This document shows positions 6,701 to 13,777 of a stretch of 64,000 nt of DNA, one piece after another (within the stretch, counting starts at the first letter, position 1; the number at the start of each line of letters is the position of its first letter). The position numbers and the translations under genes are program-made. The notes under the pieces were generated by a model, which saw only the letters and a list, made by a program, of their open reading frames with translations, searched no databases and had not been told where the DNA came from. Where the stretch lies: contig LNEP01000006.1 of NCBI GenBank assembly GCA_001464125.1, forward strand, positions 62,001-126,000. Reading direction: 5' to 3'. Source of the DNA: Betaproteobacteria bacterium Ga0077540. Its GTDB lineage: Bacteria; Pseudomonadota; Gammaproteobacteria; Burkholderiales; Methylophilaceae.

Positions 6701-9102
6701 TTACCTAGTTCATCACGCATCGACGTTAATTTACCATCGTTGCTATATTTCAAAAACACAGCTTGGCCATCAGCACGTTTAATCATGGTGGTGTTGCCAA
6801 ATACATCGTATTGCATGGCGGTGCTTTGCAATAGCCCTGACTCTTTTGCTGAGGCTAGACTTAAAGACGTAGGATAACGTTGCGTGCTAAGCACTTTGCC
6901 TGTTTGATTATAGTTAAAAAGTGTTGCTATGCCGTTGTTGGCGATAGTCTTTACCACCCGCCCCGATCCCCCAGTTTCTGCACGCGCACCTTCTAAGTCA
7001 TAACTTAGTTGGGTGGTGGTGTTGCCAGGCGCGGTAATCTGGGTGAGATACGCTCCTCTTGGGTCGTATTGGTATTGGGTAATATCACTATCTTTGGGGG
7101 TGTTGCCCTTGCCGTTAGGCAAGGGGCCATCTACCTCTTCCAGCAAGCTGCGGTTGTTGATGGTGCGATAGCGGTAGGTGATGGTGTGGGTGATTGCTGT
7201 GGGCGGTTCTGCATGTTGCCCAATGAGCGCTGGGCGATAGCCATGCTCGGTCACTTTGGTGGGTTGCCCATGCTGGTTGTAAGTGATGTGCCATTGGTGT
7301 TCTTTGCCCGGCACTACACTGGGTTTAGCAACAAGGCTGGGTAAGCTTGCTACGTTAATCGGTTCTTCTACAGCGCGTTGTGGGGTGTTGAGTTGTGGGT
7401 AGATTGGGGTATTGGCATAGCCATAGCGTACTGCAAGCTGTGGAGGCTGTGCTTTGCCGTTGAGGTAGGCAATCCTAGAAATGCGTATGGGGCGGCCGAT
7501 GGGGTCGTACTCGGTATGGGTGGTGTGCAAGCCTTGTAATTTTGGTTTTTTGTTGGCTGTTGAATTGTTGTTGACGACTTTGACTTGTGTATTGTGGCTT
7601 AAACGCCCCAGTTTATCGTAGCCGTATACGCGGTTGGTCTCGCCACATTCTGCACAGCCTGCACCCACCACTTGTAGTAATCGCGGTTCACCCGCAATGA
7701 GGGTATAGCTGTAGGTGGTGGTTTGCCCTAGGCTGTTGGTGAGGATAGTTTGCCCTAACTGGCCGTTTTGGCTAATGCGCGGATTAGGGGTTGTGCTGTG
7801 TTTGCTTTGCTTTGCGCTGTGCCGGGCTTGTTGAGTTTGAATAGGCGATACCGCATAACTGATGGATACTTGCTCTATGCCGGTGCCAGCTTTTGTGGTG
7901 CCATTGGGGTTAAGTTGCTTGGGTAAGCCGTGTACGCTAAGCACGCCTCTTCCGTATTGGTCATACGCCCAAGTGCGTAGGCGTTGCTGTTGCTTGGTGT
8001 TGTAGGCTTGCCAAGCTAGGCTAATTCCTGTGAGTAAATGATTCGGTTTGGGTATGGCAGGTAAACCTTGCGTGCTCACCATTTCGGCTGAGGTATAGGC
8101 TGGCTCTCCGTAGTGATAATGCCTAATCACTTTTGTGTTATCCGTTGTTGATTGCGGATATTCCACGCGGATAAGATTGCTGATGCCAGCACTTTTCGGG
8201 TCATTGTCATGGTGGTAGGTATATCGCCCCACTGGGGTATCAATGGCAACAATCCCTTTAAAGCCGGGTTGGTGTTGATTGGCATAGTGCATGATTAAAC
8301 TGCGGCCTTGCGGGTCAGTCACTTTGAGCAACTCACCGCGCAAACCACGTGTGAGGTGCACGCTTTCCCCGCTGGGCGCGGTAATGCGAGCGAGTTTGCC
8401 TTGGTGGTTAAAGTGTAGTTGTTTGCCATCTAACCAATACCAAGTGTATTCATCCCCTTTGGGGGTGTGGTAGATCATGACGTGTCCCTGCGCCGGGTTT
8501 TGGCAAGCGCAATCACTGGGGTTGATGCTGCTGCGGTTAAAGATGACGCGGCTACCATCGGCTTGGGTGATGTAGATTTGATTGCGCACCACTTGCAAAT
8601 CGGTTTCATAACTTAAGCGCCAGCCATAGCCAATCTGCCCTAACCCCATGTGCAGGCTATTGTAATGACGCACAATCTCTACCCCCATTAAGCCCGGCAA
8701 TGCTGGCAAATCGTTTTCTCGTTGGTATTTGTTACCCGTAATAACGTTGATGGGGTTGCCAGCCCCCTGATTGGTTTGGCTTTGATTGCCTTGACTAGCG
8801 ATATTGCTCTCACCACATGCATTGGGGTTGCCCGATGGATCGGTGCAGGACAGCCTGTTACTTTGTGTGGCCAATCCGCTATTGGGAATGCCTTCTGTAT
8901 CATAAATGCTAGGTTGGTTGGGGTCTGTGCTGGCGTTAGGCACGCTGGTTTGTTGTGTACTTATCACCGCGCCAGCCTGTACCCAGGTGGCTATGCCTAA
9001 CACCCCGAGTAGCATGATCCACACTCTTATTAAATGGAGCAGGTTGGATTTGGTGATGGTGCGCAAATAAGTCACACGGCTGATGCATAAGAAGTAGTTC
9101 AT
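3751..9102 (-). CDS. secreted RHS/YD-repeat protein with variable C-terminal (toxin-like) domain
   Basis: This is a 1783-residue RHS-family protein. I place the start at ATG 9100-9102, which overlaps the stop of the TadE/OmpA gene by four bases (ATGA); an in-frame extension to 9156 would run back through that gene. Residues about 20-45 form a signal peptide or membrane anchor, followed by a low-complexity segment and a DUF6531-type entry (GNPINVITGNKY). Many YD repeats follow (YDKLGRLSH, YDVAGRLHT, YDAGRRLIS). The RHS core ends at DPLGL near residue 1477. The last 306 residues (3751-4671) are a separate domain with HYY at its start, a H-x3-D-x3-H motif (MHAFQDTFAH) and a second histidine cluster (GHGGYGSH). 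These fit metal-dependent phospholipase C / P1-nuclease-like or DUF6765-type folds, which is inference. No PAAR or VgrG domain is visible. Confidence 0.85.
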   Translation of the reverse strand: MNYFLCISRVTYLRTITKSNLLHLIRVWIMLLGVLGIATWVQAGAVISTQQTSVPNASTDPNQPSIYDTEGIPNSGLATQSNRLSCTDPSGNPNACGESNIASQGNQSQTNQGAGNPINVITGNKYQRENDLPALPGLMGVEIVRHYNSLHMGLGQIGYGWRLSYETDLQVVRNQIYITQADGSRVIFNRSSINPSDCACQNPAQGHVMIYHTPKGDEYTWYWLDGKQLHFNHQGKLARITAPSGESVHLTRGLRGELLKVTDPQGRSLIMHYANQHQPGFKGIVAIDTPVGRYTYHHDNDPKSAGISNLIRVEYPQSTTDNTKVIRHYHYGEPAYTSAEMVSTQGLPAIPKPNHLLTGISLAWQAYNTKQQQRLRTWAYDQYGRGVLSVHGLPKQLNPNGTTKAGTGIEQVSISYAVSPIQTQQARHSAKQSKHSTTPNPRISQNGQLGQTILTNSLGQTTTYSYTLIAGEPRLLQVVGAGCAECGETNRVYGYDKLGRLSHNTQVKVVNNNSTANKKPKLQGLHTTHTEYDPIGRPIRISRIAYLNGKAQPPQLAVRYGYANTPIYPQLNTPQRAVEEPINVASLPSLVAKPSVVPGKEHQWHITYNQHGQPTKVTEHGYRPALIGQHAEPPTAITHTITYRYRTINNRSLLEEVDGPLPNGKGNTPKDSDITQYQYDPRGAYLTQITAPGNTTTQLSYDLEGARAETGGSGRVVKTIANNGIATLFNYNQTGKVLSTQRYPTSLSLASAKESGLLQSTAMQYDVFGNTTMIKRADGQAVFLKYSNDGKLTSMRDELGNRVEWKDWEKGQHKQGEKVTTQQWFTADAPDTVARAWYFWRDNQNRLTQRLSPDGGLDTWDYSNTDLSATPQNHWVQHIDPLNRMTLSAVSNQGYAQVRMTPDGYMDAHFSAMADQAPVQTASKQSNSQPVQIQDDFGRIIQFSSPQHGTHIADYNAANRISKIQQPDGTQIEYTYDVAGRLHTKTATHPQPKQTASVHYAYNLFGLSQIKDSYQTLSYSQDLLGREIDKATTLTLKNGLTKTYHIHTRYTVDGKVKAKQLINGDWLVFTLDGKTGLTKAMTIHKTIWPSLTNKLADWLNMPDLPLQIATTEQVVTDIKAHPFSGITHIAHGNGITDSYAFDLAGRLTSVSHSKQLQNNKANSPLIKASYQYDAGRRLISEQINTGDLQGKVKEYAYTGWNTFTTPPHSGFIKAVVSTTPTHNNDTGIAKVRLSQADMAETTLDQAGRTTTDQHYRYQYNVWGKLTAVQTNSNLQTIATYQHNALGERIMASYLTSTNNQQTNTSQIRYYLYDKQQRIAELDEAGNVIQQYLYINQTPVAVINTPTAHTQPSDKQSAEGIIAIHTDRRHAPIAATDEQGKIIWQAEYDAWGNLIPSSLREGRGNPNQSNQANNFDLALRLPGQWQDQATGLYYNYQRDYNPDTGRYLTPDPLGFPDGADPYAYVNNDPLNKLDPLGLYQSDIHYYMTFFLAVATGVPADDARIIALAAQYVDDNPDTEPLNISSGITDEHRARLLTYHFTAIEDINIDPNTGKVSGKVNDYGDPFTDTNTGVRPSNTQLQRLLNASETAEKCVSKNAGLQLFGEYMHAFQDTFAHRDQNNNPFPLSVGFGHGGYGSHPDYTYNHWSLLPIANWDNNESRTHSMELLVFMEMKKYATGDDVITQGKISEQDFYQFLKEFNAIEEHEGDGYVKGDEKVAPSGAKIDVLQKKLNEWFDGAIDITDLSSAAYNKKQATSNRATFLCEHGKPIDQKVFEGTILPTNCK
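4889..4918 (-). repeat. dispersed palindromic repeat embedded in the RHS reading frame
   Basis: On the coding strand the segment begins CTCGTCATTGCGAG and ends GTGGCAATCC. This is the pattern of a small dispersed element seen in many bacterial genomes (GTCATTGCGAG...GCAATCC; recalled, not searched). CTCG/CGAG at its 5' end can pair. It is read in frame as part of the insert IPSSLREGRGNPNQ, just before the conserved LRLPGQ of the RHS core. Confidence 0.5.
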
Positions 9103-10445
9103 TGGTCGAAACGGTCGTAAACAGAGGTAAAGGTCACGCGGCGGTCTGGCGCGCAATTGCTAATATTGGCTTGGGTGTTCTCTTCGGTGCAAATGCCATT
9201 GGCGGTCACTGGGCTGCTTTCACCCGCGCCTTTGGTGATGAGGTCAATATCCACATCTTGGTCTAGCCCTTGCAAAATATAGTCATACACCGCATTAGCA
9301 CGTTGCTCTGATAAGGTTTGGTTATCCGCTGCACCACCAATTTTGTCAGTGTGCCCAGTGATGTATAAGGCATCGCGACGATAGCTATCATTTTTATGGG
9401 CATTGATATTCTGAATGATGTTGTCTAATGCGGCCTTGCCCTGCTCGGTTAAGGTATATTCATTGAACCCGAACAAGACTTCGGCTGATATGTTCTCTTG
9501 CGTAGTATCCGGCGCACAAGGGTCGGGGGTTGGCCCACAGCTGGCGTCAGTTTGGGCATCACACGGCTCAGTGGGAGCACCCGTCTCACCCTCGTTACAG
9601 TTAGGGTCGCTGGCAGGGCAGGTTTCGTCATCTGCAGGTGGATTCTCTTCTTCGTCCTCACCCGGCGGAGTGGGCACGCCATTATTGCCAGGCCCAGGGT
9701 TACTGATATTGCCGTTCTCATAAGGATGCGATTGCATGCGCATGGTGGTGTGCACGACGATGGGGATTCTGCCTTGTTCTAACAAGGCTTGTTTAAACGG
9801 GTCGGTATCTGCAGCTAGGCCTAAGTTACCAAGGCCACGCAATGCCATCACATACAGCCTGCCTGCCAGCGGTATCTGCTTGGCAGGTGGAATGCCGTAG
9901 GTGATTTTAATGCGCAGAATGTTGGCATCACTTAAGGTTTGGCCTGAGGCATTGGTTTGTGGGTTATGGTTGCAACTGGGTTTATCGTAAGGGCATTGCA
10001 GGGCGTTAAGATTACTGTTGGGTATTACGCGGGTATTGACCTTAAGCTTGGCGGCCAGCTGGGGGCTGGCGTAATCATCAAAGCTTTCTTTGGTGGGTGA
10101 TAGCAGCTCAACTTGCATGGTGGCAGGGGTGATGTCTGCCTGTGCTCTGGCTGTGGCTTGGGCAAGCTCTGCTACGTTACGTCCACCCCCGTAATAACCT
10201 ACCATGGCGCGGGTAAACGCATCTCTAATCACAGATGCTTGTCCATGCCCAACGCTGCCAGCACGCGCTGCTTCAAACGTGGCATAGTTGATATTGCTCT
10301 TGGCATGAAACACCATGCCACTTTGGATAACGCTCAATATCATCATCAATAAGGTAGGCGCAACCACCACAAACTCGACCAATGAAGCGCCGCTTTGCTT
10401 AAACCATATGCGTGAATTGAAGGATATTTTAGGTAACAATGACAT
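9099..10445 (-). CDS. TadE-like N-terminus fused to OmpA C-terminal domain
   Basis: The protein is about 448 residues from ATG 10443-10445; an upstream TTG at 10502 would add 19 residues but lies inside a palindrome. Residues about 18-45 (GASLVEFVVVAPTLLMMIL) are a TadE-type pilin-like membrane segment. A middle region is followed by an acidic Pro/Cys-rich linker near 260-320. The last 125 residues are an OmpA/MotB peptidoglycan-binding domain with LFGFNEYTLTEQG, TGHTDKIGG and NQTLSEQRANAV. It would tether an inner-membrane or pilus-like protein to the cell wall. Its stop overlaps the RHS start by four bases, so the two are translationally coupled and probably function together. No tad secretion genes lie in the window. 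Confidence 0.8.
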   Translation of the reverse strand: MSLLPKISFNSRIWFKQSGASLVEFVVVAPTLLMMILSVIQSGMVFHAKSNINYATFEAARAGSVGHGQASVIRDAFTRAMVGYYGGGRNVAELAQATARAQADITPATMQVELLSPTKESFDDYASPQLAAKLKVNTRVIPNSNLNALQCPYDKPSCNHNPQTNASGQTLSDANILRIKITYGIPPAKQIPLAGRLYVMALRGLGNLGLAADTDPFKQALLEQGRIPIVVHTTMRMQSHPYENGNISNPGPGNNGVPTPPGEDEEENPPADDETCPASDPNCNEGETGAPTEPCDAQTDASCGPTPDPCAPDTTQENISAEVLFGFNEYTLTEQGKAALDNIIQNINAHKNDSYRRDALYITGHTDKIGGAADNQTLSEQRANAVYDYILQGLDQDVDIDLITKGAGESSPVTANGICTEENTQANISNCAPDRRVTFTSVYDRFDQ

Positions 10446-10485
10446 TGAAAAAATGGAGGGAGCGATCTTTATTATTTTTATACAC

Positions 10486-10524
10486 TTGTATACATTATAC
10501 AAAAAATTATACTTGTGTATACAA
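10486..10524 (-). promoter_or_regulatory. palindromic operator candidates upstream of the TadE/OmpA-RHS operon
   Basis: A perfect inverted repeat TTGTATA-CAT-TATACAA occupies 10486-10502. A near-palindrome TTGTGTATACAA sits at 10513-10524. Both share the TTGTATAC core and are 41 or more bases upstream of the ATG at 10445. TATAAT-like hexamers on the minus strand overlap them, so a repressor bound here would block transcription. The regulator is unknown. The rest of 10525-10664 shows nothing else. Confidence 0.45.
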
Positions 10525-10664
10525 ATTAATTAAGATTTTTTAGTTACGCTTTTTGATATCAACACACCGAATTCATACGATGCACTGTTGCAAGCAAAAG
10601 CTTTGGCAGAATGATTTGTAGTAAAATGAAAGCTTGATAGATAACCACTATCCGCGAGGCATTT

Positions 10665-12302
10665 ATGTTAAGAATTACCGAAATCAAACTCCCGATTGAG
10701 CTAGCCGATACGCTCATTCACCAAGAAGATCAGATAAAAGCAGCCATCCTCAAGCGGCTTGAAATTCCAGAAGCTGATTTAATTAGTTTTAGCATTTTTA
10801 AACGTGGTGTGGATGCGCGAAAATCCCATGCGATTTTGTATGTGTATAGCTTGGATGTGGAGGTGAAAAACGAGGCCAAGATTTTAGCCAAGTTTAAAAA
10901 AGACCCGCATATTAAACTCGCGCCAGATACTAGTTATCACTTTGTTGCAAAGGCTAAACAAGCGTCAACGCCTCGCCCAATCATCGTTGGTTTTGGGCCA
11001 GCGGGTATTTTTGCTGCATTGATTTTGGCGCAATCAGGTTTTAACCCTATCGTACTAGAACGCGGTAAAGAAGTACGCAAGCGCACCAAAGACACTTGGG
11101 GCTTGTGGCGCAAAAGCACGCTCAACCCAGAATCCAATGTGCAATTTGGCGAAGGGGGCGCCGGCACATTCTCTGATGGCAAACTGTATAGCCAAATTAA
11201 AGACCCCAAGCACTATGGCCGCAAAGTGATTCAGGAGTTTGTCAAAGCAGGTGCGCCAGAAGAAATCATGTACGTGAGCCATCCACACATCGGCACTTTT
11301 AGGTTGGTGGGCATGGTGGAAGAAATGCGCAACACCATCATATCGCTGGGTGGTGAAATTCGCTTTGAGAGTCGTGTAGTCGATATTCATATCGAAAATA
11401 ACCAAATACTAGGTGTGACCTTGCAAACAGGTGAATTTATTGCAACGCATCATCTTGTATTAGCTGTTGGGCATAGCGCGCGTGATACGTTTGAAATGAT
11501 TCACAACAAAGGTGTGTATGTCGAAGCCAAACCGTTCTCAGTGGGTTTCCGTATTGAGCATCCGCAATCGCTAATTGATAAGGCACGTTATGGTTTGAGC
11601 TATAGTGAAGACTTACTCAGCAAGGTGGGCGCGGCGGATTATAAATTAGTGCATCACGCCAAGAACGGGCGCAGCGTGTATAGCTTTTGCATGTGCCCGG
11701 GTGGCACGGTAGTGGCTGCGGCTTCAGAACCAGAGCGTGTGGTGACCAATGGCATGAGCCAATACTCGCGCAACGAGCGCAACGCCAACGCAGGCATTGT
11801 GGTGGGTATCACGCCTGAGGTTGATTATCCGGGACATCCTTTGGCAGGTATGGAACTTCAACGCAAGTTAGAAAGCCACGCCTATGTGTTGGGTGGTAGC
11901 AACTACCAAGCGCCCGGCCAACTGATAGGTGATTTTTTGGCTAACCGCGCATCCACGCAATTGGGTGAAGTAATCCCCTCATACACCCCAGGCGTTCACC
12001 TCACCAATTTGGATACCGCACTGCCTGAATTTGCAATTACGGCGATGCGTGAAGCGATTCCTGCGTTTGCCAAACAAATCAAAGGGTTTGACTTACCCGA
12101 CGCTGTGCTGACCGGGGTTGAAACGCGCACATCCTCACCCATTCGCATCAAACGTGATGACGACACTTTAGAAAGCATTAATACCAAAGGCCTCTACCCC
12201 TGCGGCGAAGGCGCGGGTTACGCCGGTGGCATTTTGTCAGCGGGCGTGGATGGCATTAAAGTCGCGGAAGCGGTGGCGCTGAGCATTACTAAAACAATCT
12301 AG
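10665..12302 (+). CDS. FAD-dependent oxidoreductase (COG2509 type)
   Basis: The 545-residue cytosolic flavoprotein has an N-terminal domain of about 95 residues. It is followed by a dinucleotide-binding motif GFGPAGIFAALILAQSG near residues 108-124 and the ERGKEV strand end that contacts FAD ribose. The C-terminus carries LYPCGEGAGYAGGILSAG, the second FAD-contacting motif. Proteins of this architecture are annotated as uncharacterised FAD-dependent dehydrogenases and the substrate is not known. It is a single gene, convergent with metY at a 40-base gap without a clear hairpin terminator. Family confident, function open. Confidence 0.8.
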   Translation: MLRITEIKLPIELADTLIHQEDQIKAAILKRLEIPEADLISFSIFKRGVDARKSHAILYVYSLDVEVKNEAKILAKFKKDPHIKLAPDTSYHFVAKAKQASTPRPIIVGFGPAGIFAALILAQSGFNPIVLERGKEVRKRTKDTWGLWRKSTLNPESNVQFGEGGAGTFSDGKLYSQIKDPKHYGRKVIQEFVKAGAPEEIMYVSHPHIGTFRLVGMVEEMRNTIISLGGEIRFESRVVDIHIENNQILGVTLQTGEFIATHHLVLAVGHSARDTFEMIHNKGVYVEAKPFSVGFRIEHPQSLIDKARYGLSYSEDLLSKVGAADYKLVHHAKNGRSVYSFCMCPGGTVVAAASEPERVVTNGMSQYSRNERNANAGIVVGITPEVDYPGHPLAGMELQRKLESHAYVLGGSNYQAPGQLIGDFLANRASTQLGEVIPSYTPGVHLTNLDTALPEFAITAMREAIPAFAKQIKGFDLPDAVLTGVETRTSSPIRIKRDDDTLESINTKGLYPCGEGAGYAGGILSAGVDGIKVAEAVALSITKTI

Positions 12303-12342
12303 CCAACGTATAAATGTAAGCTAAGATTGTATCGGAGTGCTT

Positions 12343-13614
12343 TTATACTTTCGTCAATGCTTGTTCTAAATCGGCGATCAAGTCATCAATATGTTCGATG
12401 CCGACTGAAAGCCTGACCATATCTTCGCTCACACCTGCTTTTGCAAGCTCTTCTGCATTAAGTTGTCTATGGGTTGTGGTTGCGGGGTGACAAGCCAAGC
12501 TTTTTGCATCGCCAATATTCACTAATCGGGTAAACAGTTGCAAGGCATCAATAAACTTTGTGCCGCCCTCACGCCCACCTGATACACCAAAAGTCAAAAT
12601 GCCAGAGGCTTTGCCCTTAAGGTATTTTTTTACCAAGGCATGGTCAGCATGGTCTTCTAAGCCTGCGTAATTGACCCATTTAACTTTAGCATGCTGTTTT
12701 AAATAGCGAGCAACCTCTAATGCGTTTGCACAGTGCCGCTCCATCCGCAATGCAAGTGTTTCCAACCCTTGCAATATCAAAAAGCTGTTAAATGGACTAA
12801 TAGCAGCGCCTGTGTTACGTAATGGCACTACGCGGGCACGCGCAATGTAGGCTGCCGCCCCTAAGGCCTCAACATAATTTACACCATGATAACTAGGGTC
12901 TGGTGTATTTAGGCTTGTGAATCGCTTGGCGTGCTCTGCCCAAGGAAATTGACCACTATCCACAATAATGCCGCCAATCGAGTTACCGTGACCACCCATG
13001 TATTTAGTAAGTGAGTGCACCACAATATCTGCTCCATGCTCAAACGGTCTGGATAAAATTGGAGTGGCTACTGTGCTATCGACCACAAGCGGAACGCCAT
13101 GCCGATGCGCAGATTGACTAATGGCTTCTAAATCCACCACATTGCCTAGAGGGTTACCTATGGTTTCAGCAAATACCAGTTTAGTACGAGCATCAATCAG
13201 CTTCTCTAAAGAGGCTGGGTCTCGGTAGTCAAAAAATCGTACTTCAATGCCTTGCTTTGGCAAGGTATGGGCAAACAGATTATAAGTTCCACCGTATAAA
13301 GTGGATACAGATACAATATTGTCACCTGCCTCTGCAATGGTTTGGATTGCATAAGTAATCGCAGCCATGCCAGAAGCCAATGCCAGCGCACCAATCCCAC
13401 CCTCAAGCTGAGCAACACGCTCCTCTAGCACCGCTGTGGTTGGGTTCATAATGCGCGTGTAAATATTGCCTTGTACTTTTAAGTCAAATAAATCTGCCCC
13501 ATGTTGGGTGTTATCAAAGGCGTATGAAGTGGTTTGGTAGATTGGGACAGCTACCGCTTTCGTGGTTGATTCTGGCGAATATCCACCATGAATTGATATG
13601 GTTTCTTGTTTCAT
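12343..13614 (-). CDS. metY: O-acetylhomoserine sulfhydrylase (aminocarboxypropyltransferase)
   Basis: This is a PLP enzyme of the Cys/Met metabolism family that makes homocysteine from O-acetylhomoserine and sulfide. The 423-residue length is typical for MetY and longer than the roughly 390 of MetB/MetC/MetZ. The N-terminus ([17 protein letters not shown]) and the PLP-lysine region [12 protein letters not shown] are clear. MetZ or another trans-sulfuration enzyme cannot be excluded by eye but is less likely given length and motifs. It stands alone downstream of pepN with a 163-base gap, so it probably has its own promoter. Confidence 0.9.
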   Translation of the reverse strand: MKQETISIHGGYSPESTTKAVAVPIYQTTSYAFDNTQHGADLFDLKVQGNIYTRIMNPTTAVLEERVAQLEGGIGALALASGMAAITYAIQTIAEAGDNIVSVSTLYGGTYNLFAHTLPKQGIEVRFFDYRDPASLEKLIDARTKLVFAETIGNPLGNVVDLEAISQSAHRHGVPLVVDSTVATPILSRPFEHGADIVVHSLTKYMGGHGNSIGGIIVDSGQFPWAEHAKRFTSLNTPDPSYHGVNYVEALGAAAYIARARVVPLRNTGAAISPFNSFLILQGLETLALRMERHCANALEVARYLKQHAKVKWVNYAGLEDHADHALVKKYLKGKASGILTFGVSGGREGGTKFIDALQLFTRLVNIGDAKSLACHPATTTHRQLNAEELAKAGVSEDMVRLSVGIEHIDDLIADLEQALTKV

Positions 13615-13777
13615 TTTCTTCCCTCTTTGATTCGCATCTGACGAAAAAATACTGACTCAATAATTTAATTATTCGTAATTTTTCAGATTCATTTCCACTG
13701 TAACAGAGGCCAATAAAATCTCAATACATATCTCTTTTGCCATCAACCGGCTTGTGCAAATTGTGATGTTTATTGTA

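Noticed and set aside
5699..7344. Several 60-110 codon plus-strand frames inside the RHS gene
   Set aside because: They are antisense shadows of the YD-repeat coding region, with no ribosome-binding site or recognisable protein.
4700..9000. Tandem repeat or CRISPR-like array in the RHS gene
   Set aside because: The repetition is at protein level (YD repeats) with irregular spacing and diverged DNA, so it is not a CRISPR.
9103..9156. Extended start for the RHS protein
   Set aside because: It would place 18 Arg-rich residues before the signal peptide and overlap the OmpA domain. The ATGA overlap at 9099-9102 is the natural start.
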